A stretch of 64,000 nt of DNA from an uncultured Halocynthiibacter sp. Its GTDB lineage: Bacteria > Pseudomonadota > Alphaproteobacteria > Rhodobacterales > Rhodobacteraceae. The DNA lies in contig CANNCD010000001.1 of the NCBI GenBank assembly GCA_947503035.1, positions 1,054,001-1,118,000 on the forward strand, in the 5' to 3' direction. Shown here piece by piece: positions 34,154 to 43,420 of this stretch. The first letter of the stretch is position 1; every line of letters begins with the position of its first letter. The translations under genes and the position numbers were made by a program. Below the pieces are notes generated by a model. It searched no databases. It saw only the letters and a program-made list of their open reading frames with translations, and had not been told where the DNA came from.

Positions 34154-34509
34154 ATTTCATCCCCAAGTAAATCATCCGCAAAATCGAGACCAAAGTCAGA
34201 GCTATCCAACAAGGTCTGACCGGTCAAAGATGTTGTGACGGTATCCAGAATTTCGGGTGGGCTGATGCCGATCCAAACGCCGGTCACCGCCGCCGTGGCC
34301 ATGCCCGCGAAACCGGCCCAGCCTCCAACAGCGCCCAAAATCACCGGCCACAACGACCGTTTCGGGCGCGGCGCGGGCGCGTTGGTTTCATCCGCGATGG
34401 TTTGGGCATCCGCCATGACGCGGGCCATAAAATCATCGCTTGCTGGCGCAGGGGTTCTCTGCGCAGCATCAAAGAACTGATCAAGATCGAAGTCCGATTT
34501 ATTTGTCAT
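34150..34509 (-). CDS. Probable anti-sigma factor, single-pass membrane protein
   Basis: A protein of 119 residues. A cytoplasmic N-terminal part of about 55 residues (DLDQFFDAAQRTPAP-type helix) is followed by a Gly/Ala-rich membrane helix (residues about 57-79) and a short acidic periplasmic tail. No zinc motif (HxxxCxxC) is present. The start lies inside the end of the sigma gene with an 11-base overlap, a usual sigma/anti-sigma arrangement. The assignment rests on position and topology, because the family itself is poorly conserved. Confidence 0.7.
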   Translation of the reverse strand: MTNKSDFDLDQFFDAAQRTPAPASDDFMARVMADAQTIADETNAPAPRPKRSLWPVILGAVGGWAGFAGMATAAVTGVWIGISPPEILDTVTTSLTGQTLLDSSDFGLDFADDLLGDEI

Positions 34510-35086
34510 TTTCGTATCCCAACTCTTCTCGTTTTCCCGATAGTATCCCAGCCAGCGCACGTTTCCCCCGCGCGGTCAGGCTTTCGACGGCTTCGACCGA
34601 AAGGTCCATCACCGCCGCGATTTCGGGATTACGCATCCCTTCTATGTGACGCAACACGACCGCCTGACGTTGTCGATCTGGCAGTTGTTGCAATGCAGTT
34701 TCAAGCGCCTGTGCACGCGCCTGATCCTGCAACTGGTCTTCGGCGCTTTTGGCACCGTCTTCGATTTCTGGCGCCTCGTCCAAACCCACACCGCGACGTT
34801 TTCGCAGTCGGTCCGTACAAAGGTTCGTCACCACACGATAAAGCCAGGTCGAAATCTGTGCTTCGCCTGGGCGCCAGTCTGGTGCGATTTTCCACAGGCG
34901 CAACATGGCGTCCTGTGCGATGTCCTCGGCCTCGGCGCGATCCCCAACCAAACGATAAGCATAGCCAAGGGTGCGGGGCGCATGACGTTCTGTCAACACA
35001 CGGGCCGCGTCTGCGTCCCCGTTTGCAAATCGAACGATCAATATGTCGTCGGTCAGCGTTGATTGATCGTCAAATGGCATTGTCAT
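34499..35086 (-). CDS. ECF-type RNA polymerase sigma factor
   Basis: A protein of 195 residues. Region 2 spans about 20-90 (YRLVGDRAEAEDIAQDAMLRLWK) and region 4 about 130-185 (LQQLPDRQRQAVVLRHIEGMRNPEIAAVMDLSVEAVESL). It lacks regions 1 and 3. It is co-transcribed with a membrane anti-sigma-like protein and a CpxP-like periplasmic protein. The EF-hand gene lies upstream on the same strand, which suggests an envelope or divalent-cation stress response. Confidence 0.93.
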   Translation of the reverse strand: MTMPFDDQSTLTDDILIVRFANGDADAARVLTERHAPRTLGYAYRLVGDRAEAEDIAQDAMLRLWKIAPDWRPGEAQISTWLYRVVTNLCTDRLRKRRGVGLDEAPEIEDGAKSAEDQLQDQARAQALETALQQLPDRQRQAVVLRHIEGMRNPEIAAVMDLSVEAVESLTARGKRALAGILSGKREELGYENDK

Positions 35087-35118
35087 CTCGCGAAACTATC
35101 TCGCGCCTTGGCGCGGTG

Positions 35119-35141
35119 CAACGGGCCAATCTGGCCCATTG
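35119..35141 (-). other. Intercistronic hairpin between the EF-hand and sigma genes
   Basis: CAACGGGCC (35119-35127) pairs with GGCCCATTG (35133-35141), giving 9 bp with one G-T pair. A second small stem lies towards the sigma gene, at about 35103-35114. No T-run follows, so it may allow read-through with altered stoichiometry or protect the EF-hand mRNA. Confidence 0.45.
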
Positions 35142-35161
35142 CGATATTTATACAGGGTCGC

Positions 35162-35701
35162 TTACTTGCGGTCGCCGCCTTTGCGCTTGCCACCTTTGCG
35201 GTCGCCCATTTTCTTTTGTGCGGCTTCGAATTCTTCCTTCGAAATCTTGCCGTCTTTGTCTGTGTCGAGCTTTTCGAACATCTTGCCCGCGTTGTCATCT
35301 TTTGGGCCAAGCTCATCTGCGGACAATGTACCATCTTTGTCTGCATCCGCATGTTCGATCATCTTTTCAAGACGTTCGCCTTCATGTTCCGCGCGTTTTT
35401 CTTCACGTGCTGCCTCGCGCTCGGCCTTCTTGGCCGCGTGCATCGCAGTCAATTCTTCGATGCTCAGCTCACCATTGCCGTCGGTGTCGGCCTCGGCGAA
35501 TTTCGCCGCGCGGTGTGCGTCGATTTCTTCTTGGGTGACAAAGCCGTCGCCGTCTGCGTCGATCTCATCAAAGTTGAACACCTGGTGGTGGCCGCCGCGA
35601 CGATCGCCGCCGCGGTCATCGCCTTTGGCAAATGCTGGGGCAACCATGGTTGTGCCTGCAACTGCTGCGATAAGGCCTGCTAGAATAACTTGACGTTTCA
35701 T
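35162..35701 (-). CDS. Exported EF-hand calcium-binding protein
   Basis: A protein of 179 residues with a signal peptide (cut after APAFA) and GGAGAAG before the start. Four canonical EF-hand loops are visible: DADGDGFVTQEE, DTDGNGELSIEE, DADKDGTLSADE and DTDKDGKISKEE. The second and third are separated by a charged helix (about residues 90-115). The C-terminus is very basic (GGKRKGG repeats). It should bind Ca2+ in the periplasm. Its position upstream of the ECF sigma factor suggests a calcium-linked envelope signal, which is inference. Confidence 0.93.
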   Translation of the reverse strand: MKRQVILAGLIAAVAGTTMVAPAFAKGDDRGGDRRGGHHQVFNFDEIDADGDGFVTQEEIDAHRAAKFAEADTDGNGELSIEELTAMHAAKKAEREAAREEKRAEHEGERLEKMIEHADADKDGTLSADELGPKDDNAGKMFEKLDTDKDGKISKEEFEAAQKKMGDRKGGKRKGGDRK

Positions 35702-35906
35702 GTGTCTTCTCCAGTTTTTATAACTCGTTATGTCCCGACCTGTTGTGGCCGAAATCTGAGAGTAAAACGCGGCAGCAACGGGTTTCCGTCGCGGTTTTTG
35801 AAAAAATTTCGAAAAACCCTTGCGACAAGACACCACAACCGGCACCCTTCCCCTATAAAGAAAGCCCGTTTATCAAGACCCTAACTCCTTTGAGGAAATT
35901 AAGACT
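35702..35906. other. Divergent intergenic region
   Basis: This holds the promoters of the EF-hand/sigma operon (minus) and the DUF1653-like gene (plus). On the minus strand a GGAAAC followed 13 bases later by GTTTTA faintly resembles an ECF promoter, but the spacing is short. No ORF with a good start was found. Confidence 0.3.
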
Positions 35907-36113
35907 ATGAGCGCCAAAAGCACCGTTTGGATCCACAAAAAAACCCAAGGTTTGTATATTATTATCGATATGGATGCCAATATTGAGGCCACGATGGAGA
36001 AAGCCGTTGTGTATAAATCTCTGGCCGATGGTCAGGTTTGGGTGCGCCCGACGTCGGAATTTTTTGACGGACGGTTTGAAAATCTAACGCAGGACGCGTT
36101 TAAACACGATTAA
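35907..36113 (+). CDS. Small protein resembling DUF1653
   Basis: A protein of 68 residues. The C-terminal half (AVVYKSLADGQVWVRPTSEFFDGRF) matches the DUF1653 pattern VVYRxL...WVRPxxxFxxxxRF. The N-terminal half is shorter than usual. GAGG lies upstream of the start. The function is unknown. It is followed by DUF983 and NUDIX genes on the same strand with short gaps. Confidence 0.7.
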   Translation: MSAKSTVWIHKKTQGLYIIIDMDANIEATMEKAVVYKSLADGQVWVRPTSEFFDGRFENLTQDAFKHD

Positions 36114-36122
36114 GGGGTCACC

Positions 36123-36518
36123 ATGACCGATATCACTGCCGCGACACTTACAGAAGATCGTCCCACAAAACAGGCCGTCCTGCGTGGTTGGCGTCGACGT
36201 TGCCCCTGTTGCGGCGAGGGCAAGATCATGACCGGATATCTGAAGGTCGTGAAAACCTGCCCCAATTGTTCCGAAGACCTGAGCCACCAGCGCACCGATG
36301 ATGGGCCTGCCTATGTCACCGTTTTGCTGGTTGGGCATATCGTTGGTTTTGCGCTTCATTTTCTTTGGAACGAATTTGAACCCGACCCGATGGTGATGTT
36401 CGCCATCCTCGGAAGCCTTGCCACCCTAAGCGCGCTCTATATGTTGCCGCGGATCAAGGGCGCGTTTGTCGGCCTACAATGGGCAAAACGTATGCACGGG
36501 TTCGGGCAGCGCAAATGA
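36123..36518 (+). CDS. DUF983 membrane protein
   Basis: A protein of 131 residues. An N-terminal rubredoxin-like knuckle (RCPCCGEGKI ... CPNCSEDL) is followed by two membrane helices (VTVLLVGHIVGFALHFLW and MVMFAILGSLATLSALYML). The conserved DGPAY motif before the first helix is diagnostic. DUF983 proteins are widespread in alphaproteobacteria and often neighbour a NUDIX gene, as here. The role is unknown. Confidence 0.92.
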   Translation: MTDITAATLTEDRPTKQAVLRGWRRRCPCCGEGKIMTGYLKVVKTCPNCSEDLSHQRTDDGPAYVTVLLVGHIVGFALHFLWNEFEPDPMVMFAILGSLATLSALYMLPRIKGAFVGLQWAKRMHGFGQRK

Positions 36519-37168
36519 CGCAACCCATCCGCGATGCTGCAACGATCATTTTGCTGCGTGACACGGGACAGGGCCCCTCGGTTCTTATGGGTCAACGGGG
36601 CGCCAAGGCGGCGTTCATGCCCAACAAATTCGTCTTTCCGGGGGGCGCGGTGGATGCGGGCGACGCCTCTGTTCCGCTGGCGCGGCCACTGGATGATGTA
36701 AACCACCACCGCTTGACCCAGCACTCCGATCTGTCCCCCGATGCGCTGGCCGCCGCCGCCATTCGCGAGCTGTGGGAAGAGACGGGATTGATGATCAATG
36801 CGCCCGCGACGTGGGAAAATTCCCCCAAAGATTGGCACGGGTTTGTCGGAATGCCGGATGCCTCGGGTCTTGCGTTTTTGTTTCGCGCCGTCACACCCCC
36901 TGCCCGTCCTCGCCGGTTTGACGCGCGGTTTTTCGTGGCCGATATTTCGGTGGTGACAAACGACCCAGACGATTTTTCCGCCGCTTCGGACGAATTGTCC
37001 AACCTGTCTTGGCTGCCGATTGAAACGGCGCGCGACTATGATCTGCCCTTTGTGACCCAGATCGTTTTGGCCGAGGTCGAACGTTTTATCGCCCGTGATC
37101 GCCGCATCGAACAGGTCCCGTTCTTTAGCCAAAAAGGCGACGAGAACTGCGTGCTTCATTTGGGTTAG
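36515..37168 (+). CDS. NUDIX hydrolase
   Basis: A protein of 217 residues from the ATG overlapping the DUF983 stop (ATGA). The NUDIX box is split by an insertion: FPGGAVDAGD near residue 42, then AAIRELWEETGLMI near residue 83. This longer form, with about 40 residues between GG and the RELxEE helix, is typical of the NUDT19-like group (CoA/acyl-CoA hydrolases). The substrate is unproven. Its stop overlaps that of the convergent transporter gene. Confidence 0.9.
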   Translation: MTQPIRDAATIILLRDTGQGPSVLMGQRGAKAAFMPNKFVFPGGAVDAGDASVPLARPLDDVNHHRLTQHSDLSPDALAAAAIRELWEETGLMINAPATWENSPKDWHGFVGMPDASGLAFLFRAVTPPARPRRFDARFFVADISVVTNDPDDFSAASDELSNLSWLPIETARDYDLPFVTQIVLAEVERFIARDRRIEQVPFFSQKGDENCVLHLG

Positions 37169-38064
37169 ACCAGTAATACAAACATCAAGATCGACGCACA
37201 AAGCAGCGCAATCGCGCCCGCTTCGCGCCGTGTCGGGATTTCGCGAAACACCAAGATCGACGTAAGATAGCTAAAGATCAACTCGATCTGGCCGACCGCC
37301 TTAACGTATGCCGCGTTCTGAAGCGTGAAGGCCGTGAACCAACCGAACGAGCCAATCATCGACGCAATCCCCATCGGTGTCGACAGGCGCCAGCTGCGCA
37401 CAACGCGCATGATTTCGCCGCGGTCCGTCCAAAACAACCACGCCGCCATGGCGATGGTCTGGCCCGCCGTCACCGCCGCCAATGTGATACCTGAGCGCAA
37501 AAACGGGTCCGACGCATCAATGGTCAGGGACGCGCCGCGATATCCGATGGATGCCACCGAAAACAGCAGCCCCGACAACACGCCAAGCCCCGCCGCGCGG
37601 TTGAAAATGCGGCGCAGGCCCATCACCCCCTCGGGCGGCATCGCCAAAATGACGACGGCAACCAACCCAAACGAAATCGCGATAAACCCCTGTACCGAAA
37701 CAGTTTCGCCCAGCACGATCATGCCCATCAAAACGGTCATCATCACCTCGGTCTTGGCGAATGTGGTGCCCACGGCGAAATTACGTTCGGTGAACAGAGC
37801 GACGATACAGGCCGTCGCCAAGATTTGGCCAAGGCCGCCAATCATCGCATATGTCCAGAATTTCGCCGATAGATCGGGCACATCCGCCCCCGTCATGCGC
37901 ACATAGATCACAAGCCCCACCGCCACCAAAGGCGCCGAGAACAGGAACCGCGCGAATGTCGCGCCGGCGGTTGAGAGTTCGTTTGATTTCAGGCGTTTTT
38001 GCAGCATGAACCGAAGGTTCTGCGCAAAGGCCGCGACAATAGAGGCAATGATCCAAATAGGCAT
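37165..38064 (-). CDS. DMT-superfamily (EamA-like) transporter
   Basis: About 299 residues from the ATG at 38064 (GTG 38088 and ATG 38079 are alternatives). Ten hydrophobic helices in two EamA-like repeats are apparent, with a positively charged loop ([14 protein letters not shown]) after the first helix. The substrate cannot be inferred. It is convergent with the NUDIX gene. Confidence 0.82.
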   Translation of the reverse strand: MPIWIIASIVAAFAQNLRFMLQKRLKSNELSTAGATFARFLFSAPLVAVGLVIYVRMTGADVPDLSAKFWTYAMIGGLGQILATACIVALFTERNFAVGTTFAKTEVMMTVLMGMIVLGETVSVQGFIAISFGLVAVVILAMPPEGVMGLRRIFNRAAGLGVLSGLLFSVASIGYRGASLTIDASDPFLRSGITLAAVTAGQTIAMAAWLFWTDRGEIMRVVRSWRLSTPMGIASMIGSFGWFTAFTLQNAAYVKAVGQIELIFSYLTSILVFREIPTRREAGAIALLCASILMFVLLV

Positions 38065-38118
38065 GCCACGGTGTCGCATATCGCCCACCGCATCACAAGG
38101 ACGGGTGGGCGAAAGGCT

Positions 38119-39171
38119 TTAGAACGGTTGCGGATGTGCGCGGTGCACGGCGGCAATATCGGCCAACACCTCGTCCGACAGAACCAACCCATCTGCATCA
38201 AGCGCCAGCTTCAAATGATCCATGGTGGTCGCCCCAAAGATAGGAGAACAGCCGAACGGACGATGGGTGCAAAAGGCAATCGACATCTGCACCAGATCAA
38301 GACCGTGTTTGGCCGCGACGCCCTTATAGGCCTCGACCGCGGTATAGGCGCGATCCGTCGCACGCCCGCCCAAATTTTCATTTCCGGGCTGTGCCATGCG
38401 CGATCCGTCCGGAACAACAGTGCCGCTGTGATACTTGTCCGTCAAAAGACCGGTCGCCAGCGGCGAATAGGCCAACAATGTTACGTCTTCGTTGTTGCAG
38501 GCCTCGGCCAGATCGGTGTCGAATTCGCGGTACAGCAGCGAATATTCGTTCTGGATCGTCTGCATGCGTGGCGCACCCATCTCATCGGCCAGACGATTCC
38601 ACTGGGTCACACCCCATGCGGATTCATTGGACAGACCAAAGTGGCGCACCTTGCCGGATTTCTGGATGTCGGTCATCGCGGACAAGACGTCGCGCATGTG
38701 ATCAAGCGTCTCTTCTTTGACCTGTTTTGTGCTGTCATAGGCCCAGTTTTGACGGAACGCATAGCTCCCACGGTTGGGCCAATGGATTTGATACAGATCG
38801 ATGTAATCCGTTTTCAAACGTTTCAACGATCCTTCGAGGGACTCTTTCATGGTTGCGCCGGACAATGGAATGCCCTGACGCACGAACCGGTCATTGTGGC
38901 CGGACACCTTGGACGCGATCACCCATTGGTCGCGTTTGCCAGACTTTTCGATCCATTCACCGATCACCTTTTCGGTGTCGCCGACGGTCTCGGCCTTAAC
39001 GGGTGCAACCGGATACATTTCCGCCGTGTCCATGAAATTCACGCCACGTTCAAGCGCGTAATCGATTTGTTCATGGCCCTCGGCGGTGGTGTTTTGGCGA
39101 CCCCATGTCATGGTCCCAAGGCAAAGTTCGGACACCTCAAGGTCGGTCCGGCCCAATTTCATCATTTTCAT
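38119..39171 (-). CDS. Aldo/keto reductase
   Basis: A protein of 350 residues, (beta/alpha)8 barrel. Catalytic tetrad region [10 protein letters not shown] (Asp and Tyr), Lys in VIASKVSG, and His in [12 protein letters not shown] are all visible. The NADPH-binding C-terminal part includes [10 protein letters not shown]. It is close to the Tas-like/YajO-like group of AKRs. The substrate is unknown. It is divergent from metG. Confidence 0.92.
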   Translation of the reverse strand: MKMMKLGRTDLEVSELCLGTMTWGRQNTTAEGHEQIDYALERGVNFMDTAEMYPVAPVKAETVGDTEKVIGEWIEKSGKRDQWVIASKVSGHNDRFVRQGIPLSGATMKESLEGSLKRLKTDYIDLYQIHWPNRGSYAFRQNWAYDSTKQVKEETLDHMRDVLSAMTDIQKSGKVRHFGLSNESAWGVTQWNRLADEMGAPRMQTIQNEYSLLYREFDTDLAEACNNEDVTLLAYSPLATGLLTDKYHSGTVVPDGSRMAQPGNENLGGRATDRAYTAVEAYKGVAAKHGLDLVQMSIAFCTHRPFGCSPIFGATTMDHLKLALDADGLVLSDEVLADIAAVHRAHPQPF

Positions 39172-39312
39172 AAGAATTCCCCTGTTGTTGCCCCTGAACC
39201 TAATGGCCTACCCCCAAAAAACAAGACCAAGCCGCATCTTTTGCAGCCCAACCCTAGCCATGTCCGAATGCATGCGATAAACGGGGCGAAACGCAATAAG
39301 GGCAACGCACAC

Positions 39313-41031
39313 ATGGCACGTATTCTGATCACGTCAGCGCTTCCGTATATCAACGGTATCAAACATTTGGGCAATCTCGTCGGAAGCCAACTTCCGGCCG
39401 ATTTATATGCCCGCTACATGCGCGAGCGTGGCCACGAGGTGATGTTCATCTGTGCGACCGACGAACACGGCACGCCTGCCGAATTGGCCGCCGCCAAAAC
39501 GGGTGAAGAGGTCGACGCATATTGTGCCCGCATGCACGACGAACAGGCCAAATTGGCCGATGGGTTCCGCCTGTCGTTCGATCACTATGGCCGTTCATCA
39601 TCGCCGCAAAACCACAAGCTGACCCAGCATTTCGCGGGCCAATTGCGCAAGAACGGCTTCTTGGATGAGGTGAGCGAGAAACAGGTCTATTCCGTCGCCG
39701 ATGGTCGGTTCCTGCCGGATCGTTACATCGAGGGCACCTGCCCCAACTGTGGCTTCGAAGACGCGCGCGGGGACCAATGTGACAACTGCACTAAGCAGCT
39801 TGATCCAACCGATCTGATCGATGCGCATTCCACCATTTCTGGGTCCACCGACCTTGAGGTGCGCGAAACGAAACACCTTCACCTGCGCCAGTCCTTGTTG
39901 AAGGATAAGATCGATGCGTGGATTTCGTCCAAGACCGATTGGCCGATCCTGACCACGTCGATTGCGAAAAAATGGCTGCATGACGGCGACGGCCTTCAGG
40001 ATCGCGGGATTACCCGTGATTTGAACTGGGGCGTGCCCGTGAAAGACGGTGAAAACGACTGGGACGGCATGGACGGCAAGGTCTTCTATGTCTGGTTCGA
40101 CGCGCCTGTGGAATATATCGCCGCGACCGCCGAATGGGCCGAGGCCAACGGTAAATCCGAGGCGGATTGGGAACGCTGGTGGCGCACCGACAAGGGTGCC
40201 GACGACGTGAAATACGTCCAATTCATGGGCAAAGACAACGTTCCATTCCACACGCTATCCTTCCCTGCGACGTTGTTCGGGTCACAAGAGCCATGGAAAG
40301 TCGTGGATTACATCAAGTCTTTCAACTACTTGAACTATGACGGTGGTCAATTCTCGACCTCGCGTGGCCGTGGCGTGTTCATGGATCAGGCGCTTGAGAT
40401 CCTTCCGGCGGACTACTGGCGTTGGTGGCTGTTGTCGCACGCACCAGAAAATTCCGACGCGGAATTCACTTGGGAAAACTTCCAAGGCTCGATCAACAAA
40501 GACCTTGCAGATGTGCTTGGGAACTTTGTGTCCCGCGTGACGAAATTCTGTCGCTCGAAGTTCGGAGAAGAGGTTCCTGCGGGCGGCACATATAGTGACG
40601 TTGAGAACAAGTTGATCGCCGATCTGGCCGCCAAAGTCGCCGTATACGAGGGCCACATGGAGGCCATGGAGATCCGCAAAGCCGCGAATGAGCTACGCTC
40701 AATCTGGGTGATGGGCAACGAATACCTACAGACCGCCGCACCGTGGGCCGCGTTCAAAACCGACCCAGATGCGGCCGCCGCGTCTGTGCGTTTGTCGTTG
40801 AACCTGATCCGTTTGTACGGCGTTCTGTCGCGTCCGTTCATCCCTGATGCATCCGCCGCGATCCTGTCCGATATGGGCGACGCAGACGCCGCATGGCCAA
40901 CCGATGTGGCCGCGGCGATGGGCACATTTGAGGCCGGTCACGCCTTTACCGTGCCTGCCGTTACATTCGCGAAGATCTCGGATGATGACCGCGAGGCATG
41001 GGCGGAAAAATTTGCGGGCGTGCGCACCTAG
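39313..41031 (+). CDS. metG: Methionyl-tRNA synthetase
   Basis: A protein of 572 residues. The HIGH-like motif is KHLGN within [16 protein letters not shown] zinc knuckle (CPNC ... CDNC) follows near residue 150. The KMSKS-like motif is FSTSRGRG near residue 345. The length ends after the anticodon-binding helical domain, so the C-terminal tRNA-binding extension of E. coli MetG is absent. The frame is open far upstream, but the start is fixed by the conserved N-terminus and AAGGG. A strong terminator follows. Confidence 0.97.
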   Translation: MARILITSALPYINGIKHLGNLVGSQLPADLYARYMRERGHEVMFICATDEHGTPAELAAAKTGEEVDAYCARMHDEQAKLADGFRLSFDHYGRSSSPQNHKLTQHFAGQLRKNGFLDEVSEKQVYSVADGRFLPDRYIEGTCPNCGFEDARGDQCDNCTKQLDPTDLIDAHSTISGSTDLEVRETKHLHLRQSLLKDKIDAWISSKTDWPILTTSIAKKWLHDGDGLQDRGITRDLNWGVPVKDGENDWDGMDGKVFYVWFDAPVEYIAATAEWAEANGKSEADWERWWRTDKGADDVKYVQFMGKDNVPFHTLSFPATLFGSQEPWKVVDYIKSFNYLNYDGGQFSTSRGRGVFMDQALEILPADYWRWWLLSHAPENSDAEFTWENFQGSINKDLADVLGNFVSRVTKFCRSKFGEEVPAGGTYSDVENKLIADLAAKVAVYEGHMEAMEIRKAANELRSIWVMGNEYLQTAAPWAAFKTDPDAAAASVRLSLNLIRLYGVLSRPFIPDASAAILSDMGDADAAWPTDVAAAMGTFEAGHAFTVPAVTFAKISDDDREAWAEKFAGVRT

Positions 41032-41055
41032 CACCCCGCCGACATGGTGAAAACA

Positions 41056-41089
41056 AAAACGCCGCGCTGATCTCTCAGCGCGGCGTTTT
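41056..41089. terminator. Bidirectional intrinsic terminator between metG and the sugar kinase
   Basis: A perfect 15-bp stem (41056-41070 with 41075-41089) with a TCTC loop. The ends of the stem are A-runs and T-runs, so it serves both strands. Confidence 0.93.
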
Positions 41090-41117
41090 CTATCTGGCGG
41101 TTGGCCCACCAACCAGA

Positions 41118-42023
41118 TTATTTGATTTCAGAAAACGGCGCCAATGCACCCTTGAATGAAATACATGTTGCTGCGGTCGCCTGACCGGCGCGCACCGCCG
41201 CCACATCGTCGCCAGATGCGGCCAATTCGGACAAATAGCCACCCGCGAATGAATCACCCGCCGCCGTGGTATCCACCACGTTCGACACAGGTGGCACGTC
41301 GACGAATGTCTGCAAATCAGGGGTCGCCATCAACGTGGGCTCTTCGCCGTTTTTCACGATGACCTTGCGCGCGCCACCTGCCAGATAACGGGCGGCGGTT
41401 TCGTCGGGTGTCTTGTCGCCAAAGGTGTCGCGTTCGTCGTCAAAGCTTGGCAATACGATATCGGCCACACCAGCGGCCTTGGTGATGGTGTCGCGCATCA
41501 CGGCGTCGTTTTCCCACAGACGTGGACGGATGTTTGGATCAAACACCAGCTGCGCGCCTTCTTTCATGTGCGCGCGGATGCCATCAAGCATCGCTTCGCG
41601 GTGCTCAGGTGATAGGATCGCGATGGAAATACCGGAAAAATATACGAAATCTGGTTTGGACACGGCGGACCACAGGGCGTCGATATTGGTCATCATCTGA
41701 CGCGCAGCGGACGTGGAACGCCAGTAGCTGAAGGAGCGTTCGAACCCGTCAAGGTGGATCATATAAAGACCAGGAACGCCGTTTGGCAGGGTCTGAAGCG
41801 GCGTGGTGTCGATGCCCGCCTCGGTGATGAAATCGCGCATCTCACCGGATGCGGCATCGTCGCCAACAGCAGAATAGAAACCGATGGTATCATCGTCGCC
41901 CATACGCGCGCGCGCATACCAAAGCGTGTTCAACACATCCCCAGCAAAGCCACGACGCCACAGCGCCCCGTCCTCTTGGGACAGCTCAACCATGCATTCG
42001 CCAATTCCTAAAATCGAAGTCAT
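41118..42023 (-). CDS. kdgK: PfkB-family sugar kinase, probably 2-keto-3-deoxygluconate kinase
   Basis: A protein of 301 residues. It starts with ILGIGECMVEL and has GFAGDVLNTLWYARARMG, typical of KdgK rather than fructokinase. The PfkB catalytic motif is DTTAAGDSFAGGYL near residue 250, in which the usual TGAGDS is TAAGDS. It would phosphorylate KDG to KDPG in the Entner-Doudoroff route. The specificity is by similarity and not proven. A possible operator sits over its promoter. Confidence 0.85.
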   Translation of the reverse strand: MTSILGIGECMVELSQEDGALWRRGFAGDVLNTLWYARARMGDDDTIGFYSAVGDDAASGEMRDFITEAGIDTTPLQTLPNGVPGLYMIHLDGFERSFSYWRSTSAARQMMTNIDALWSAVSKPDFVYFSGISIAILSPEHREAMLDGIRAHMKEGAQLVFDPNIRPRLWENDAVMRDTITKAAGVADIVLPSFDDERDTFGDKTPDETAARYLAGGARKVIVKNGEEPTLMATPDLQTFVDVPPVSNVVDTTAAGDSFAGGYLSELAASGDDVAAVRAGQATAATCISFKGALAPFSEIK

Positions 42024-42056
42024 CTTTTACCTATCTGGGGTTTGTGTTTCGCATCT

Positions 42057-42086
42057 AGTATGGCACTTTTACCATTCCAGAGTAAA
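42057..42086 (-). promoter_or_regulatory. Candidate promoter and operator of the sugar kinase gene
   Basis: On the minus strand TTTACT (42081-42086) and CATACT (42057-42062) are 18 bases apart. A dyad TTTAC-N9-GTAAA (42068-42086) overlaps the -35, the kind of site a LacI/GntR-type regulator uses. It is a weak match, given for checking. Confidence 0.3.
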
Positions 42087-42105
42087 GCACCTAATAAATG
42101 CGACA

Positions 42106-42127
42106 AGGGGGCCTGACAAGACCCCCT
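42106..42127 (-). terminator. Hairpin after arsJ
   Basis: The stem is AGGGGG/CCCCCT with a 10-base loop, 47 bases after the arsJ stop. A short T-rich stretch lies further on. It is a moderate terminator candidate for the GAPDH-arsJ transcript. Confidence 0.45.
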
Positions 42128-42173
42128 ATTCACCATTCTGTGCAACGGATGGATTGGGTCCACGCCCTTGAGG

Positions 42174-43418
42174 CTAGACCTCTAGGCGGCGTACCGCGAG
42201 CCAGCTGGCAAAGGCCATTGCGCCAGCGGTCGCGAGGCACAGAGGCAGGCCGCCGAATTGGAAGCTGAGACCAGACAGAAGTGTGCCCAAAAGGCGCCCC
42301 GCTGCGTTGGACATATAGTAAAACCCGACGTCCATGGTCACGCGTTCCGCGCTGGTGAACGCCAAAATAAGATAGCTGTGAACCGATGAATTCACCGCAA
42401 AGACAAAGCCAAACGCCAAGAGACCGGCGATCAAGGTCACCGTGTACCAATCCGCGATGCCGCCCGCGACAATGGCCAAACCGGCCAAGATGAACGGGAT
42501 GAACGACAGGCCAAGGCCCCAGTGCCCCGCCGCGCGTGTGACGTCGGTCAGGGTCTTTTGCGCCGCGTTGATCAGTTTCGGCGCGGTGCCTTGCACCAGC
42601 CCATAGCCGATGATCCAGCAGGCCATGAATGTGCCGATTTGGAAGAACGCCGCACGGTTGCCGTCGTGCGATCCGTCGGACAACACGCCGTAGAAATAGA
42701 TCGGAATGCCCACCACAAACCACACATCACGTGCGCCAAACAGGAACATGCGCGCCAGTGACAGGCGGTTGATGCGGGTGTCTTTGGACCAGACCTCGGT
42801 GAATTTCGCGGATTTTTTGCCTGTCGGCAGACCTGCCGGCATGAACACCGCAACGGCGATCAGGATCACGACCAAAGCCGCCGCCATCACATAGATCGCC
42901 CCAAGGAAGCCGATGGTCGCAAGCAACGCCGCGCCCAGCAAGAACCCGACACCTTTGACCGCGTTTTTCGACCCCGTCAGGATCGCAACCCAGCGGAACA
43001 AAGACCCGTCGCCCTCGGGCGCCAGCAATTTCACCGCGCTCTTTGAGCTCATCTTCGAGAGGTCCTTGGCGACCCCCGATAGGCCCTGCACGATCATCAC
43101 GAAAATGACCGACGCGGTGATGCCCCAATCGGGGTTCAATTGCGTCAAGGCCAGCAGCGCCACGACCTGTACCCCAAGCCCCGCATAAAGCGTAGTGGAC
43201 AGGCCAAACCGCGCCGCGATCCAGCCCGCAGACAGGTTGGTGACAATGCCCATTGCCTCGTACAAGAGGAACAAATAGGCCAGCTGAATGGCCGAAAACC
43301 CGAGGCTGTGGAAGTGCAAGAGGATCAACATCCGCAGCGCGCCGTCGGTCAGCATAAACGCCCAATAGGCCGCCGTCACCGCCATATAGGCGGCCAGACC
43401 ATTCACCTTTTCAGTCAT
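42174..43418 (-). CDS. arsJ: Organoarsenical efflux permease ArsJ (MFS)
   Basis: A protein of 414 residues with about 12 membrane helices. N-terminal LTDGALRMLILLHFHSLGFS and the conserved central loop GVAKDLSKMSSKSAVKLL are hallmarks of ArsJ. ArsJ exports 1-arseno-3-phosphoglycerate, which then breaks down to arsenate outside the cell. The substrate is made by the adjacent glyceraldehyde-3-phosphate dehydrogenase, whose stop lies 2 bases upstream of this start. The pair gives arsenate resistance without reduction. No arsR or arsC lies next to it. Confidence 0.93.
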   Translation of the reverse strand: MTEKVNGLAAYMAVTAAYWAFMLTDGALRMLILLHFHSLGFSAIQLAYLFLLYEAMGIVTNLSAGWIAARFGLSTTLYAGLGVQVVALLALTQLNPDWGITASVIFVMIVQGLSGVAKDLSKMSSKSAVKLLAPEGDGSLFRWVAILTGSKNAVKGVGFLLGAALLATIGFLGAIYVMAAALVVILIAVAVFMPAGLPTGKKSAKFTEVWSKDTRINRLSLARMFLFGARDVWFVVGIPIYFYGVLSDGSHDGNRAAFFQIGTFMACWIIGYGLVQGTAPKLINAAQKTLTDVTRAAGHWGLGLSFIPFILAGLAIVAGGIADWYTVTLIAGLLAFGFVFAVNSSVHSYLILAFTSAERVTMDVGFYYMSNAAGRLLGTLLSGLSFQFGGLPLCLATAGAMAFASWLAVRRLEV

Positions 43419-43420
43419 TA

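Noticed and set aside
37999-39312. Frame open for 438 codons upstream of metG on the plus strand
   Set aside because: It is the antisense of the aldo/keto reductase and part of the transporter gene; MetG's conserved N-terminus and ribosome-binding site fix its start at 39313.
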